This document shows positions 23,944 to 31,375 of a stretch of 32,045 nt of DNA, piece after piece. Numbering within the stretch: the stretch's first letter is position 1; every line of letters starts with the position of its first letter. Made by a program: the position numbers and the translations under genes. The notes under the pieces were generated by a model. The model had not been told where the DNA came from and made no database searches. It saw only the letters and a list, made by a program, of their open reading frames with translations. Origin of the DNA: an uncultured Rhodospirillales bacterium (lineage in GTDB: Bacteria; Pseudomonadota; Alphaproteobacteria; Acetobacterales; Acetobacteraceae); assembly GCA_945957135.1 (NCBI GenBank), contig CAMFLK010000014.1, positions 1-32,045 of the forward strand, given 5' to 3'.

Positions 23944-24492
23944 TTGCAAAGCCATGATCCCATGTCGCCTGCTTCCACCCTTGCCCAACCTTCGGCGCAC
24001 CAGCGGTACATCGAGATACGCCGCGCCTTGCCAGGAGACGCCGCTTCCGTCCGCGAGCTGACGCGGGCAGCCTATGCAAGATGGGTTTCAGTCATTGGCC
24101 GCGAGCCAGGGCCCATGACCGCAGACTACGATGCAGCCGTGCGGGAAAATTTGGTGGATCTGCTGTACGAAGACGGCCGGCTGATGGGACTGATCGAGAT
24201 GCGGTCTGAAGCTGACCACCTGCTGATCGTGAACGTTGCGGTTGCGCCCACGTCCCAGGGCCAGGGTCTCGGCCGCACCCTGCTGACACACGCCGAGCGG
24301 GTTGCAGAGTCGCTCGCTCACGGAGAAATACGGCTCTACACAAATGGGAGCTTCACCGACAACCTGCGCCTCTACAGCCGCATCGGCTATCAGGTGGACC
24401 GTCAGGAGATGCATCCACTGTTCGGCATGACCGTGTACATGAGCAAGCGCCTCGGCGTTCATGGCGTCGTGCGCGCGCCGGCCCCCGGCTGA
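23944..24492 (+). CDS. GNAT family N-acetyltransferase
   Basis: I start at the TTG at 23944 because AGGAG (23933-23937) lies 6 bases before it; the first ATG in frame, at 23962, has no such site. The product has 182 aa. The acetyl-CoA motif is VAVAPTSQGQGLGRTLLTHAE, with the Q-G-Q-G-L-G pyrophosphate loop. IRLYTNGSFTDNLRLYSRIGYQV matches the final strand-helix-strand of the fold. The acceptor amine is unknown. It is followed by a LysE-family exporter gene 49 bases downstream. Its codon choice is visibly less GC-biased than the chromosomal genes around, which suggests recent acquisition. Confidence 0.85.
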   Translation: MQSHDPMSPASTLAQPSAHQRYIEIRRALPGDAASVRELTRAAYARWVSVIGREPGPMTADYDAAVRENLVDLLYEDGRLMGLIEMRSEADHLLIVNVAVAPTSQGQGLGRTLLTHAERVAESLAHGEIRLYTNGSFTDNLRLYSRIGYQVDRQEMHPLFGMTVYMSKRLGVHGVVRAPAPG

Positions 24493-24541
24493 TGTGATCT
24501 TGCATGCGTGTTCATCCGAAACAGAACTGGGGCTTCGGCCG

Positions 24542-25165
24542 GTGATCTACGCAACGATCCTTGGAGGTATTGCTGGGGTTTTCCTACTGGTTTGCTTGAG
24601 TCCGGGGCCGTCTTTCATCGTCATATCATCAACCGCGATTTCAGCCTCCCGCCGGGCCGGCATATTCATGGGCGTGGGCGTGGCGGCGGCAACTCTGACT
24701 TGGGCAACGGCAGTCATGCTAGGGCTGGGACTACTGCTGTCACAGGTAACCTGGCTCTATAACACCATCAAGTTCGCAGGTTCTGCTTACCTGTTGTATC
24801 TCGGGCTTCGGATGATTCTGGCTGCCCGCCATGGGCAGGCGTCGGTGGGGGTGAAGCCAGTCCCCCCTATGACGGCCGTGCGCTATGTCCGAAAAGGTTA
24901 TCTGGTGGCCGTCAGCAATCCGAATGCCGCCATCTTCTTCGGCTCGGTGTTCTCAGCCATGTTGCCACCGGCAGCGCCGACCTGGGTGTATTTGGCTGCC
25001 ATTGGCCTCGTTACAGGGGTGTCGGCAAGCTGGCATTGCGGCATCGCGATCGCCTTCAGCATCAGCCCAATCCAAACAGCATACCGTAGCATGAAGAGTG
25101 GCATCGACATCTTGGCGGGGGCATTGCTGGTTCTGCTAGGTTTGCGACTTGCTACGTCCCGCTGA
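24542..25165 (+). CDS. LysE/RhtB family amino-acid exporter
   Basis: I start at the GTG at 24542, which yields 207 aa, the usual length of this family, and places the first membrane helix at the N-terminus. IAGVFLLVCLSPGPSFIVISSTAISASRRAGI is the family's first helix with the PGP motif. FAGSAYLLYLGLRMILAAR and GYLVAVSNPNAAIFFGSVFSAMLP are further signature regions. About six membrane segments are visible. No convincing ribosome site precedes the GTG, so the start is not certain. Pairing with an acetyltransferase suggests detoxification or export of one amino compound, which is inference. Confidence 0.85.
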   Translation: MIYATILGGIAGVFLLVCLSPGPSFIVISSTAISASRRAGIFMGVGVAAATLTWATAVMLGLGLLLSQVTWLYNTIKFAGSAYLLYLGLRMILAARHGQASVGVKPVPPMTAVRYVRKGYLVAVSNPNAAIFFGSVFSAMLPPAAPTWVYLAAIGLVTGVSASWHCGIAIAFSISPIQTAYRSMKSGIDILAGALLVLLGLRLATSR

Positions 25166-25318
25166 CACCATCGGCATGGCGGGAAGGACGCATCGGAGCG
25201 ACAGCATCGTATCGATGCCCTCGCCGGCCGCCATGACTTCACCCGCCACGCCAGAGCGAACAGCGCGACCGAGCAGGTCGCCCATCGCTCACTGACGTGC
25301 TCCCCATCTTGGTACCGG

Positions 25319-26209
25319 TCAAAAGCAGAGTCCGCCCCTTTCATGGTGGTTGTTTGAATTGATGGCAACGTGTCCGGGGGCATGCCCCCGGACACGTTGG
25401 CCGGCGACCTCGGCGGGGGTCTTCCCGCCGAGCTTCGAGTGTGGCCTGACCGTGTTGTAGTCGCGCCGCCACCGGGCCAGTTCGGCCCTGGCGTGGACCA
25501 TCGTGGTGAACAACGTCTCGTTCAAGCACTCGTCCCGCAGCCGGCCGTTGAAGCTCTCGACGAAGGCGTTCTGCGTCGGCTTGCCAGGGGCGATGTAGTG
25601 CCACTCGACCCGATGCTCCTGCGTCCAGCGCAGGATCGCCGACGACGTCAGCTCCGTGCCGTTGTCACTCACCACCGTCAGCGGCTTGCCGCGCAGCCCG
25701 ATCAGGAGGGTCAGTTCCCGCGCAACCCGTGCGCCCGACAGCGACGTGTCCGCCACCAGCGCCAGGCACTCCCGCGTGAAGTCATCGACCACGCACAGGA
25801 CGCGGAACCGACGGCCGCAGACCAGGCTGTCCGAGACAAAGTCGAGCGACCAGCGCTGGTTCGACCCGTCCGGCAATACCATCGGAGATCGCGTCCCCAG
25901 AGCCCGCTTGCGGCCGCCACGGCGGCGGACCCGAAGCCCCTCCTCGCGGTAGAGGCGCAGCAGCTTCTTGTGGTTGGGTGCCATCCCCTCCCGAGCCAGC
26001 AAGTAGCCCAGCCGACGGTAGCCAAACCGGCGCCGCTCACCTGCCAGTTCGCGAAGTCGCTGCCGCAAGGCCGTATCGTCCGGCCGGCGCGACCGATACC
26101 GGACCACGCGGCGGCTCACGCCAACCAAGCCACACGCCCGACGCTCGCTCAGCCCATGATGCTCACGGGCATGGGCAACGGCTTCTCGCCTCGCGCCGGG
26201 CGTCACCAT
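25319..26209 (-). CDS. IS3-family transposase OrfB (DDE integrase core)
   Basis: This 296-aa protein carries the rve-type DDE catalytic core: Asp in [11 protein letters not shown], Asp in [11 protein letters not shown] and Glu in [19 protein letters not shown]. An N-terminal HTH_21-like domain ([25 protein letters not shown]) precedes it. It overlaps orfA by 7 bases in the -1 frame; an A7 run on the coding strand (26215-26209) allows programmed -1 frameshifting to make the OrfAB transposase. It appears intact, so the element could still be active. Confidence 0.93.
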   Translation of the reverse strand: MVTPGARREAVAHAREHHGLSERRACGLVGVSRRVVRYRSRRPDDTALRQRLRELAGERRRFGYRRLGYLLAREGMAPNHKKLLRLYREEGLRVRRRGGRKRALGTRSPMVLPDGSNQRWSLDFVSDSLVCGRRFRVLCVVDDFTRECLALVADTSLSGARVARELTLLIGLRGKPLTVVSDNGTELTSSAILRWTQEHRVEWHYIAPGKPTQNAFVESFNGRLRDECLNETLFTTMVHARAELARWRRDYNTVRPHSKLGGKTPAEVAGQRVRGHAPGHVAINSNNHHERGGLCF

Positions 26210-26469
26210 TTTTTTGTGGCCAGGTCCTTCAGCACCGCATTGTCGAGCATCGCCTCGGCCAGCAACTTCTTCAGCCGGGCGTTCTCCTCCTCAAGCGAGC
26301 GCAGGCGCCGCGCCTCGGACACCTCAAGCCCGCCAAACTTCGACTTCCACTGGTAGAACGTCGCAGGGCTGATGCCATGACGGCGGCAGACCTCCGCCGT
26401 CGCCATCCCGGCCTCCTGCTCCTTCAAGACCCCGATGATCTGCTCTTCGCTGAACCTGCTGCGCTTCAT
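26203..26469 (-). CDS. IS3-family transposase OrfA (helix-turn-helix, leucine zipper)
   Basis: The start is the ATG at 26469, giving 88 aa that open with [21 protein letters not shown]. The HTH ([23 protein letters not shown]) binds the terminal repeats. A leucine-zipper-like helix ([21 protein letters not shown]) follows and mediates oligomerisation. It ends in TKKW at the A7 slippery run, where ribosomes can shift into orfB. Confidence 0.93.
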   Translation of the reverse strand: MKRSRFSEEQIIGVLKEQEAGMATAEVCRRHGISPATFYQWKSKFGGLEVSEARRLRSLEEENARLKKLLAEAMLDNAVLKDLATKKW

Positions 26470-26557
26470 CCGTCCGACTCCTCTCCGTCGGACTCTACCC
26501 AAAAACGGTTACATTTCAGGGGAGCACGTCACCCTGTTCGCGCGTGGCGTCGTGGTC

Positions 26558-26602
26558 GATCCCTTCCCGAAATCAGGCCGAGCGAGGAAATGGGAAGGGA
26601 TC
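26558..26602. repeat. Inverted repeat at the left edge of repeat copy B
   Basis: Perfect 11-bp arms GATCCCTTCCC (26558-26568) and GGGAAGGGATC (26592-26602) enclose 23 bases. It begins 27 bases beyond the insertion-sequence end and leads into the dispersed repeat. Confidence 0.55.
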
Positions 26603-26749
26603 ACTGCCCAATTGTTTGCATGTCCGGCAGGCTTTGCCTGCCTGGCACTTGTTTCGTTGCGGGGGATCGGGTCAAGGTCCTTGAGTGAAGTTCGCCGAGG
26701 AAGCCGGCCACCGCAACGCAAGCACGATCGCGAGAAGCGCAGGAGCCCG
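26572..26749. repeat. Dispersed intergenic repeat, copy B
   Basis: Bases 26653-26749 match 15918-16013 nearly continuously, and similarity extends left to about 26572 with an extra CGGCAGGCTTTGCCTGCCTGG segment absent from copy A (itself a palindrome, GGCAGGC/GCCTGCC). The inner inverted repeat seen in copy A is degraded here. The stretch 26532-26763 otherwise contains no gene I can support. Confidence 0.65.
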
Positions 26750-26763
26750 CGCGACGACAGAAG

Positions 26764-26958
26764 TCAGTCGAGCGGCCGCGCCTCGTCCGGCAGCATGATG
26801 GGAATGCCGTCGCGGATCGGATAGGCCAGCTTCGCCGACCGGCTGACCAGCTCGTTGCGCACCCGGTCGAACTCCAGCGGTCCCTTGGTCAGCGGGCACA
26901 CCAGGATTTCCAACAGCCGCGGGTCCACCGGCACGTGCGGCAGGGTTTCATCCGTCAT
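26764..26958 (-). CDS. Trm112-family small protein
   Basis: This 64-aa protein is of the bacterial Trm112/YcaR family: [17 protein letters not shown] at residues 15-31 and [18 protein letters not shown] near the C-terminus are the two conserved stretches. Only one cysteine of the zinc-type knuckle remains (VCPLTKG), as in many bacterial members. Trm112 proteins act as small activator subunits of methyltransferases in other organisms; the bacterial partner is unclear. It overlaps the LON-domain gene by 4 bases (ATGA) and is the last gene of a three-gene operon. Confidence 0.9.
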   Translation of the reverse strand: MTDETLPHVPVDPRLLEILVCPLTKGPLEFDRVRNELVSRSAKLAYPIRDGIPIMLPDEARPLD

Positions 26959-27605
26959 GAAGTCCTCCTCAGGGTCGCCGGCGCCGCCGTCTCATGCGCG
27001 GCCATTTCCAGCAGCGCCCGCAGCACGCCGGCCCGCGCCGCCGGGTCCGGCGCCTCCAGCAGCGCCTGCTTCTCCGCCGGCGCGAAGGGACAGGCCATGC
27101 ACAGGGTCACCACCAGCGCGTCGTCCTCCATCCGCTCCACCGCCTCGCGCTTCACCGGAAAGCCGCGCCGCCCGGCATAAGCGACCAGCGCCGCCAGCAG
27201 CCCCGCGCGATCCAGCCCCGGCACCGCTGGCGGCGCGAGATCGTCCGCGAAGGGCGCCAGCGCCGCACGCACGCGCCGGTAGCCGCGGCGCATTTCCAGC
27301 TCCGCCTCCACCCGGAAGCGGATCAGGCCGGAGAGCGCGATGAGGTAGCGGCCGTCCCCCGTTTCCTCGAAGGAGGTCAGCCGGCCCAGGCAGCCGGTGC
27401 GGTACAGCCCCTCCCCCGCCTCGTGCTCCGGCTGGATCATGCCCAGCACGCGCGGCCCGGCCAGCACGTCGTCGGTCATCGCCAGGTAGCGCGGCTCGAA
27501 GATGTTCAGCGGCAGCACGCCCCAGGGCAGCAGCAGCGCGCCCGCCAGCGGGAAGATCGGAAACTCCGTGGGCAGATCGTCCAGCCGGCGGGCGGGTTGC
27601 GGCAT
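26955..27605 (-). CDS. LON peptidase substrate-binding-domain protein
   Basis: This 216-aa protein consists of a stand-alone LON N-terminal domain, beginning [62 protein letters not shown] is the second typical region. No ATPase or protease part is present, as usual for these short proteins. Its start shares one base with the cnoX stop (TGATG) and its end overlaps the trm112 gene, so the three are coupled. A role in protein quality control beside CnoX is plausible. Confidence 0.92.
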   Translation of the reverse strand: MPQPARRLDDLPTEFPIFPLAGALLLPWGVLPLNIFEPRYLAMTDDVLAGPRVLGMIQPEHEAGEGLYRTGCLGRLTSFEETGDGRYLIALSGLIRFRVEAELEMRRGYRRVRAALAPFADDLAPPAVPGLDRAGLLAALVAYAGRRGFPVKREAVERMEDDALVVTLCMACPFAPAEKQALLEAPDPAARAGVLRALLEMAAHETAAPATLRRTS

Positions 27606-28555
27606 CAGCTAAAGAGCATGGCCGACAGGCGCCGGCGCGACGCCATCGTCACCGGGTCGTCCATGCCCCAGGCCTCGAAGAATTTCAGCAGTTGCAGCCG
27701 GGCCGCGTCGTCGTTCCAGCCGCGCGCGCGGCGGATGATGTCCAGCAGCGCGTCCGCGGCCTCCTCGCGCCGGTCGAGCGCGTTCAGCGCGGTGGCCAGA
27801 TCGTAGCGCGCCTGGTGGTCGGCCGGGTCGGCGGCCAGCCGCGCCTCGTAGCTGGCGAGCTCGGACTTGGCCTTGCGCCCTTCCTCGGCCAGCGCCAGCA
27901 GGCTGCGGGCACCGGCGATCTCGGCATGCTCGGCGATCTTGGCCGGCACCTGGGCCAGCGCGTCATGCGCCTGATCCTCCTGCCCCAGCGCCATCAGCGC
28001 GCGGATCAGCCCGCCCCAGGCCTCCGGATTCTCCTGCTCCTGCTGCAGCACGGCGCTGAACAGCTCGCCGGCCTCCTGCGCCCGCCCCTCCTCCAGCGCC
28101 GCCTTGCCCTCGGCCACCAGGTCGGTGGCGGGCATGGCGCCGCCGGCCATCTTCAGCAGGGTCTCGACGAAGCGCTTCACCTCCGATTCCGGCAGCGCCC
28201 CCTGGAACAGGTCGGCGATCTGCCCCTGCCAGAATGCCGCCACAGTCGGCACGGATTGCAGCGGCAGCCCGAGCTGCACCAGCTGCTGCACCAGCCCGCG
28301 ATTCTGGTCGATATCGATCTTGACCAGCTTCACCCGCCCGCCCGCGGCCGTGACCACCTTCTCCAGCGTCGGCGTGAGCGTCTTGCACGGCCCGCACCAC
28401 GTCGCCCAGAAATCGACCAGCACGGGCATGCTGCGCGAGGCATCCACCACCTCCTGCATGAACGTGCGCTCATCGCCATCGACGATGAACGCTCCCCCCG
28501 CCGGCCCGGCCCCTTCCTGCCCGGCGCGCGGCTTCTGCCCGATGATCATGTCCAT
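27605..28555 (-). CDS. cnoX: Thioredoxin-like chaperedoxin CnoX (YbbN)
   Basis: The start ATG at 28555 gives 316 aa and has GGATGAGGG upstream; a longer frame to 28642 lacks family character. The N-terminal thioredoxin domain holds WCGPC (Cys54, Cys57). The C-terminal part is a set of TPR-like helices (AEGKAALEEGRAQEAGELFSAVL, DPADHQARYDLATALNALDRREEAADALLDIIRRARGWNDDAARLQLLKFF). E. coli CnoX has lost the CXXC pair, whereas many alphaproteobacterial relatives keep it, so thiol-disulfide activity is likely here. CnoX holds substrates for GroEL under oxidative stress. Confidence 0.9.
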   Translation of the reverse strand: MDMIIGQKPRAGQEGAGPAGGAFIVDGDERTFMQEVVDASRSMPVLVDFWATWCGPCKTLTPTLEKVVTAAGGRVKLVKIDIDQNRGLVQQLVQLGLPLQSVPTVAAFWQGQIADLFQGALPESEVKRFVETLLKMAGGAMPATDLVAEGKAALEEGRAQEAGELFSAVLQQEQENPEAWGGLIRALMALGQEDQAHDALAQVPAKIAEHAEIAGARSLLALAEEGRKAKSELASYEARLAADPADHQARYDLATALNALDRREEAADALLDIIRRARGWNDDAARLQLLKFFEAWGMDDPVTMASRRRLSAMLFS

Positions 28556-28667
28556 GCGGCGGCCCTCATCCTTCCATCTCCTGAAGAAGATAGATGTTGC
28601 GCGTGAAGCTGCGCACAAGCCACGATTTCGGCGCCCGGGCAAGCCGTTGCGTGGGGGACTGGGGGAA

Positions 28668-28714
28668 TGGTGCCGACGCCCGGGATTGAACCGGGGACCT
28701 ACTGATTACGAATT
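28668..28714 (-). tRNA. 3' half of tRNA-Thr(CGT), attachment-site remnant
   Basis: Read on the minus strand the sequence ends in CGTCGGCACCA and contains the T-arm CCCCGGTTCAATCCCGGG and an anticodon loop TTCGTAA with anticodon CGT. The 3' strand of the anticodon stem (ATCAG) is present, but the bases that should form its 5' strand (CTGAT) read GGAAT. No D-arm or 5' acceptor strand GCCGACG follows. The match therefore breaks at the anticodon loop, the usual crossover point of tyrosine integrases. I read it as one end (att) of the integrated element to its right. Confidence 0.8.
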
Positions 28715-28741
28715 CCATTCAGCACTCCAGGCAAACCGCCG

Positions 28742-28860
28742 TGTCCGGACAGGGTTCAAAAAATCTCGCGACATTTCCGCCGCTTATTGCGACGTTCCCT
28801 GACTTTTCTTGACACACGCCGACAGAAAACGTCAAATGCGTGCGGACACGGTGCGGACAC
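28742..28860 (+). promoter_or_regulatory. Integrase control region: promoter, tandem repeat and palindrome
   Basis: TTGACA (28809-28814), 17 bases, then TCAAAT (28832-28837) forms a good promoter about 40 bases before the integrase ATG. GTGCGGACAC occurs twice in tandem (28840-28849 and 28851-28860), just downstream of the expected start of transcription. A related palindrome TGTCCGGACA lies at 28742-28751. The repeats could be arm-type integrase sites or operators for autoregulation. The stretch is also poorer in GC than the surrounding genes. Confidence 0.5.
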
Positions 28861-28875
28861 AAAGGGATTCTGATT

Positions 28876-30144
28876 ATGGCGGAGAGGCTCACGGACACGG
28901 CTGTGAAGGCCCTTCCGGCTCCCGATTCCGGAAATCGCATCACCTATGACGACGAAATAAAGGGTTTCGGTGTCCGCGTTACCTCGGCAGGGGCCAGGGC
29001 GTTTGTCCTGAATTACCGGACCGGCGGCAGGGAGCGGCGCATCACCATCGGCGCTTTTCCCGACTGGACCGTGAAGGCGGCACGGGAGGAAGCCAAGACG
29101 CTCAAGCGCCGCGTCGATGTCGGCGCCGACCCCATGGCGGAGCGGCACGCCGACCGTGGCGCCCCGACCGTCAATGCCCTGGCCGACAGGTTCGAGCGGG
29201 AGCATGTGACGAAGAAACGGCCGGCGACGCAGGTCGATTACGCGTCCATCCTTCGCCTCTACGTCCGGCCGGAGCTGGGGACCAGAAAGGTTGCCGAGGT
29301 TCGCCACGCCGACATCGAGCGGCTGCATCGGCGCATCGCGGCAACGGCACCCTACCGGGCGAACCGGACCGTGGCGGTGTTGTCCAAGATGTTCAATCTC
29401 GCCGTGAAATGGGAACTGCGCTCGGATAACCCGGCGAAGGGCATCGAGCGGGCGCAGGAGGAAAAGCGGGAACGCTTCCTGGCCCCGGCCGAGCTAACCC
29501 GACTGGCCGAGGCGATGGCCAACCACAATCAAAAGACGAGCGCCAACGCGCTGCGGCTGCTGCTGCTGACGGGTGCCCGGCGGGGCGAAATGCTGGCGGC
29601 GAAGTGGGACGAGATTGATTTCGGGGGCGGCGTATGGGTCAAGCCCAGCGCGCACACGAAACAGAAAAAGCTGCATCGCGTGCCTTTGTCGGCGCCGACT
29701 TTGGCCCTGCTGCGCCAGATGCGGGCCGAAGCCGCCGGCAACCCGAAGGGGAGCGAGTACGTGTTCCCCGGCTTCTCGCGGGACGGCAAAGCCACCGGCT
29801 TGCGCGAGGTCCGAAAGACATGGCTCTCGGTTTGCAGGATGGCCGGCTTGGCTGTTGAGGTGGAGAAGACCGGACGGGACGGCAAGCGCGTGCTGGATAA
29901 GGACGGGCTGCCCGTCATGGTGTGGAAGGCTACCCTTCGCATTCATGATTTGCGGCATTCCTACGCGTCCATCTTGGCAAGCGCCGGCCTGTCCCTGCCG
30001 ATCATCGGCGCGCTGCTGGGCCACACGCAGGCGGCGACCACGGCGCGGTATGCTCACCTGCTCGATGACCCGCTGCGCGACGCGACGGAGCGCGTGGGGG
30101 TGCTGGTGCAAGCCGCGATGGTCACCAAAGGTGGCGTGCAATGA
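28876..30144 (+). CDS. Tyrosine recombinase/integrase of the tRNA-targeting island type
   Basis: The ATG at 28876 gives 422 aa starting MAERLTDTAVKALPAP, the usual opening of these integrases. An N-terminal DUF4102 arm-binding domain (about 1-90) contains RITIGAFPDWTVKAAREEAKTL. A core-binding domain (about 100-190) follows, then the catalytic domain with Arg235 (TGARRGE), His357 and Arg360 (HDLRH), His383 (LLGHTQ) and the nucleophile Tyr392 (ARYAHL). All catalytic residues are present, so it should be active. The next gene overlaps it by ATGA. It integrates or excises the element at the tRNA-Thr 3' end. Confidence 0.95.
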   Translation: MAERLTDTAVKALPAPDSGNRITYDDEIKGFGVRVTSAGARAFVLNYRTGGRERRITIGAFPDWTVKAAREEAKTLKRRVDVGADPMAERHADRGAPTVNALADRFEREHVTKKRPATQVDYASILRLYVRPELGTRKVAEVRHADIERLHRRIAATAPYRANRTVAVLSKMFNLAVKWELRSDNPAKGIERAQEEKRERFLAPAELTRLAEAMANHNQKTSANALRLLLLTGARRGEMLAAKWDEIDFGGGVWVKPSAHTKQKKLHRVPLSAPTLALLRQMRAEAAGNPKGSEYVFPGFSRDGKATGLREVRKTWLSVCRMAGLAVEVEKTGRDGKRVLDKDGLPVMVWKATLRIHDLRHSYASILASAGLSLPIIGALLGHTQAATTARYAHLLDDPLRDATERVGVLVQAAMVTKGGVQ

Positions 30145-30686
30145 GTTCCGCCCGCGTGATTCTGGAGTTGCTGATCAAGCGGCTGGAAGCGCGCATCGGT
30201 CCCGATGACGAGAAACTTGTGCGCGGCTACTGGGGCGAAGAGCCGCCGGAGGAGTTTCGTAAGGCCATGCTCCAGGGGAAAAGGCACTTCCAGCAGGCTC
30301 TGCACATGGCCCGCGCCGCTTTGAAGTCGGGGGATGAAACGCAAATTCTGACCGCTGCGCTTCATTGCCCGCCTTTCGAACGGCTCGGCCTAGAAAAGGC
30401 TTTGACCTATGCCGAAAATGAGCTGCGAAAAAAGGGGGGAGCGATCCGCGGCGAACAGCAGCGCACCCGCGCTCGCGAACAGGCACACGAATGGATCGAG
30501 ATATACGAAGCGCAGTTGGCAAAGGGCAATCCTCCCGCCATAGCTTTCAACGAAGTAAGCAAAGCAATGGACCGCAGATGGGAAGGTGACCCGCCGCTGG
30601 ATAAGAATAAGAAGCCGATCCCCCGCCCGGCGAATGGGACGGTTCGACGCTGGATTCGACAAAGAAATAGTTGTTCACCAGCTTAA
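30141..30686 (+). CDS. Unknown protein coupled to the integrase
   Basis: The 181-aa product starts within the integrase stop (ATGA), so the two are translationally coupled. It appears mostly helical and soluble: a first part (SSARVILELLIKRLEARIGPDDEKLV), a middle with ALHCPPFERLGLEKALTYAENELRKKGG, and a charged helix (RGEQQRTRAREQAHEWIEIYEAQLAKG). The C-terminus (PRPANGTVRRWIRQRNS) has the look of the end of a helix-turn-helix. I recognise no family. Coupling suggests it supports or controls integration, which is inference. Its stop codon is within a perfect palindrome. Confidence 0.75.
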   Translation: MSSARVILELLIKRLEARIGPDDEKLVRGYWGEEPPEEFRKAMLQGKRHFQQALHMARAALKSGDETQILTAALHCPPFERLGLEKALTYAENELRKKGGAIRGEQQRTRAREQAHEWIEIYEAQLAKGNPPAIAFNEVSKAMDRRWEGDPPLDKNKKPIPRPANGTVRRWIRQRNSCSPA

Positions 30687-30696
30687 GCTGGTGAAC
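30673..30696. promoter_or_regulatory. Perfect 24-bp palindrome, candidate operator
   Basis: The half-site GTTCACCAGCTT (30673-30684) is followed at once by its exact complement (30685-30696), without spacer. It spans the last three sense codons and the stop of the 181-aa gene and lies 64 bases before the helix-turn-helix gene. A dyad of this length fits an operator for a dimeric regulator; an RNA hairpin with a TTAA loop is also possible, but no T-run follows. Confidence 0.5.
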
Positions 30697-30760
30697 CCAC
30701 ACCCTGCGACATCTCGGTCATGGTGGCGACGCCCTCAAAAGGACGGAGCCAACCCCGAAG

Positions 30761-31063
30761 ATGACCGCCCCCACCATTGAAGCGACACCTCCCGCTTCTT
30801 CTCCGCCTGCACCGCCCGGTGTCATGCCGGCCGATATTCGCAGCGCTATCTTCGGCGATCTCGCAACCGTGGAAGCGTTCGCCGCTGCGACTGGGCTGAG
30901 CCCGAGGACCATCCTGCGATACATCGCGGCCGGCCGGGTGCCGATGACGCGAGTGGGAAAAACCCCATACATCATCATCAGCAAAGCCCGCGAGGCGCTG
31001 ATGACGCCGCAGCCGCGGCATGAACAGCCCCGCCGGGGCCGCCCCCGCAAGCACGCCGCATAA
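30761..31063 (+). CDS. Small DNA-binding protein: helix-turn-helix plus AT-hook
   Basis: The 100-aa product has a proline-rich disordered start (1-22), then a helix-turn-helix of the excisionase/AlpA type (TVEAFAAATGLSPRTILRYIAAGRVPMTRVGKTPYIIISKARE, residues 36-78). The C-terminus is PRRGRPRKHAA, a canonical AT-hook (RGRP core) for the minor groove. The combination suggests a recombination directionality factor or regulator of the element. GGACGGAG lies upstream of the ATG as a modest ribosome site. It sits 64 bases after the 24-bp palindrome, a possible target. Confidence 0.75.
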   Translation: MTAPTIEATPPASSPPAPPGVMPADIRSAIFGDLATVEAFAAATGLSPRTILRYIAAGRVPMTRVGKTPYIIISKAREALMTPQPRHEQPRRGRPRKHAA

Positions 31064-31068
31064 CGAAA

Positions 31069-31097
31069 CCCCTCACCGCGCCAGCACGCGGGAGGGG
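31069..31097 (+). terminator. GC-rich stem-loop after the helix-turn-helix gene
   Basis: CCCCTC and CCGCG (31069-31074, 31076-31080) pair with CGCGG and GAGGGG (31087-31097) around a CCAGCA loop, with one bulged A. It lies 6 bases after the stop codon. There is no T-run, so the terminator call is tentative. The 126-base gap that follows has no other feature I can support. Confidence 0.4.
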
Positions 31098-31189
31098 CAT
31101 CGAGCAGTCGTATCGATGTGGTCGGCACCCATCTTTTACTGATCTGCGCGGGCTTCTTCAAGCGTGCTGGCGTCTCAGACGAGATCGCC

Positions 31190-31375
31190 ATGCGAAAAAA
31201 ACTTTCACCCCTGGCCCGAGTTCGAACCGGAGAACGCGATCTAATCCGGGATCATCGCCGCGCGAAGGCCGCGCTGCTCGACCGCCTCGCCGACGCCGAA
31301 ATAATGCAGGGGCACATCGCTCAGGCCGAACGCTTGGCCCATCGGGCCGAAGAACTCCGCGAGGCGGCACGATGA
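31190..31375 (+). CDS. Small helical protein of the integrated element
   Basis: I start at the ATG at 31190 (MRKKLSPLARVRTGERDLIRD), giving 61 aa; the longer frame to 31118 begins with a hydrophobic stretch that lacks support. The product is nearly all charged helix with heptad-like leucines (AALLDRLADAEIMQGHIAQAERLAHRAEELREAAR), so a coiled coil is probable. It overlaps the next gene by ATGA. Function unknown. Confidence 0.6.
   Translation: MRKKLSPLARVRTGERDLIRDHRRAKAALLDRLADAEIMQGHIAQAERLAHRAEELREAAR

Larger units (their letters stand above)
25293..26531 (-). mobile_element. Complete IS3-family insertion sequence, IS407-type
   Basis: The 1,239-bp element has 13-bp perfect terminal inverted repeats: TGACGTGCTCCCC at 25293-25305 and its complement at 26519-26531, with weaker matching further in (AGAGTCCG near both ends). 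It encodes OrfA and OrfB in overlapping frames joined by an A7 slippery run. Ends of this kind are typical of the IS407 branch. The flanks read TCAC on the left and CCCT on the right, so no 4-bp target duplication is visible, unless the right end is taken three bases shorter. Confidence 0.9.

Noticed and set aside
24898-25395. Minus-strand frame antisense to the LysE-family gene and crossing into the insertion sequence
   Set aside because: It spans the element boundary at 25293 and has no recognisable domain, so it is a chance frame. The 127 bases between the exporter and the insertion sequence hold nothing I can support.
28668-28760. Complete tRNA gene
   Set aside because: The 3' half is clear, but no matching 5' anticodon-stem strand, D-arm or 5' acceptor strand is found in the next bases, so it cannot fold as a whole tRNA.
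28840-28860. CRISPR-like repeat
   Set aside because: Only two 10-base units with a single base between them; no spacers or further units, and no cas genes. No CRISPR array was seen in the window.
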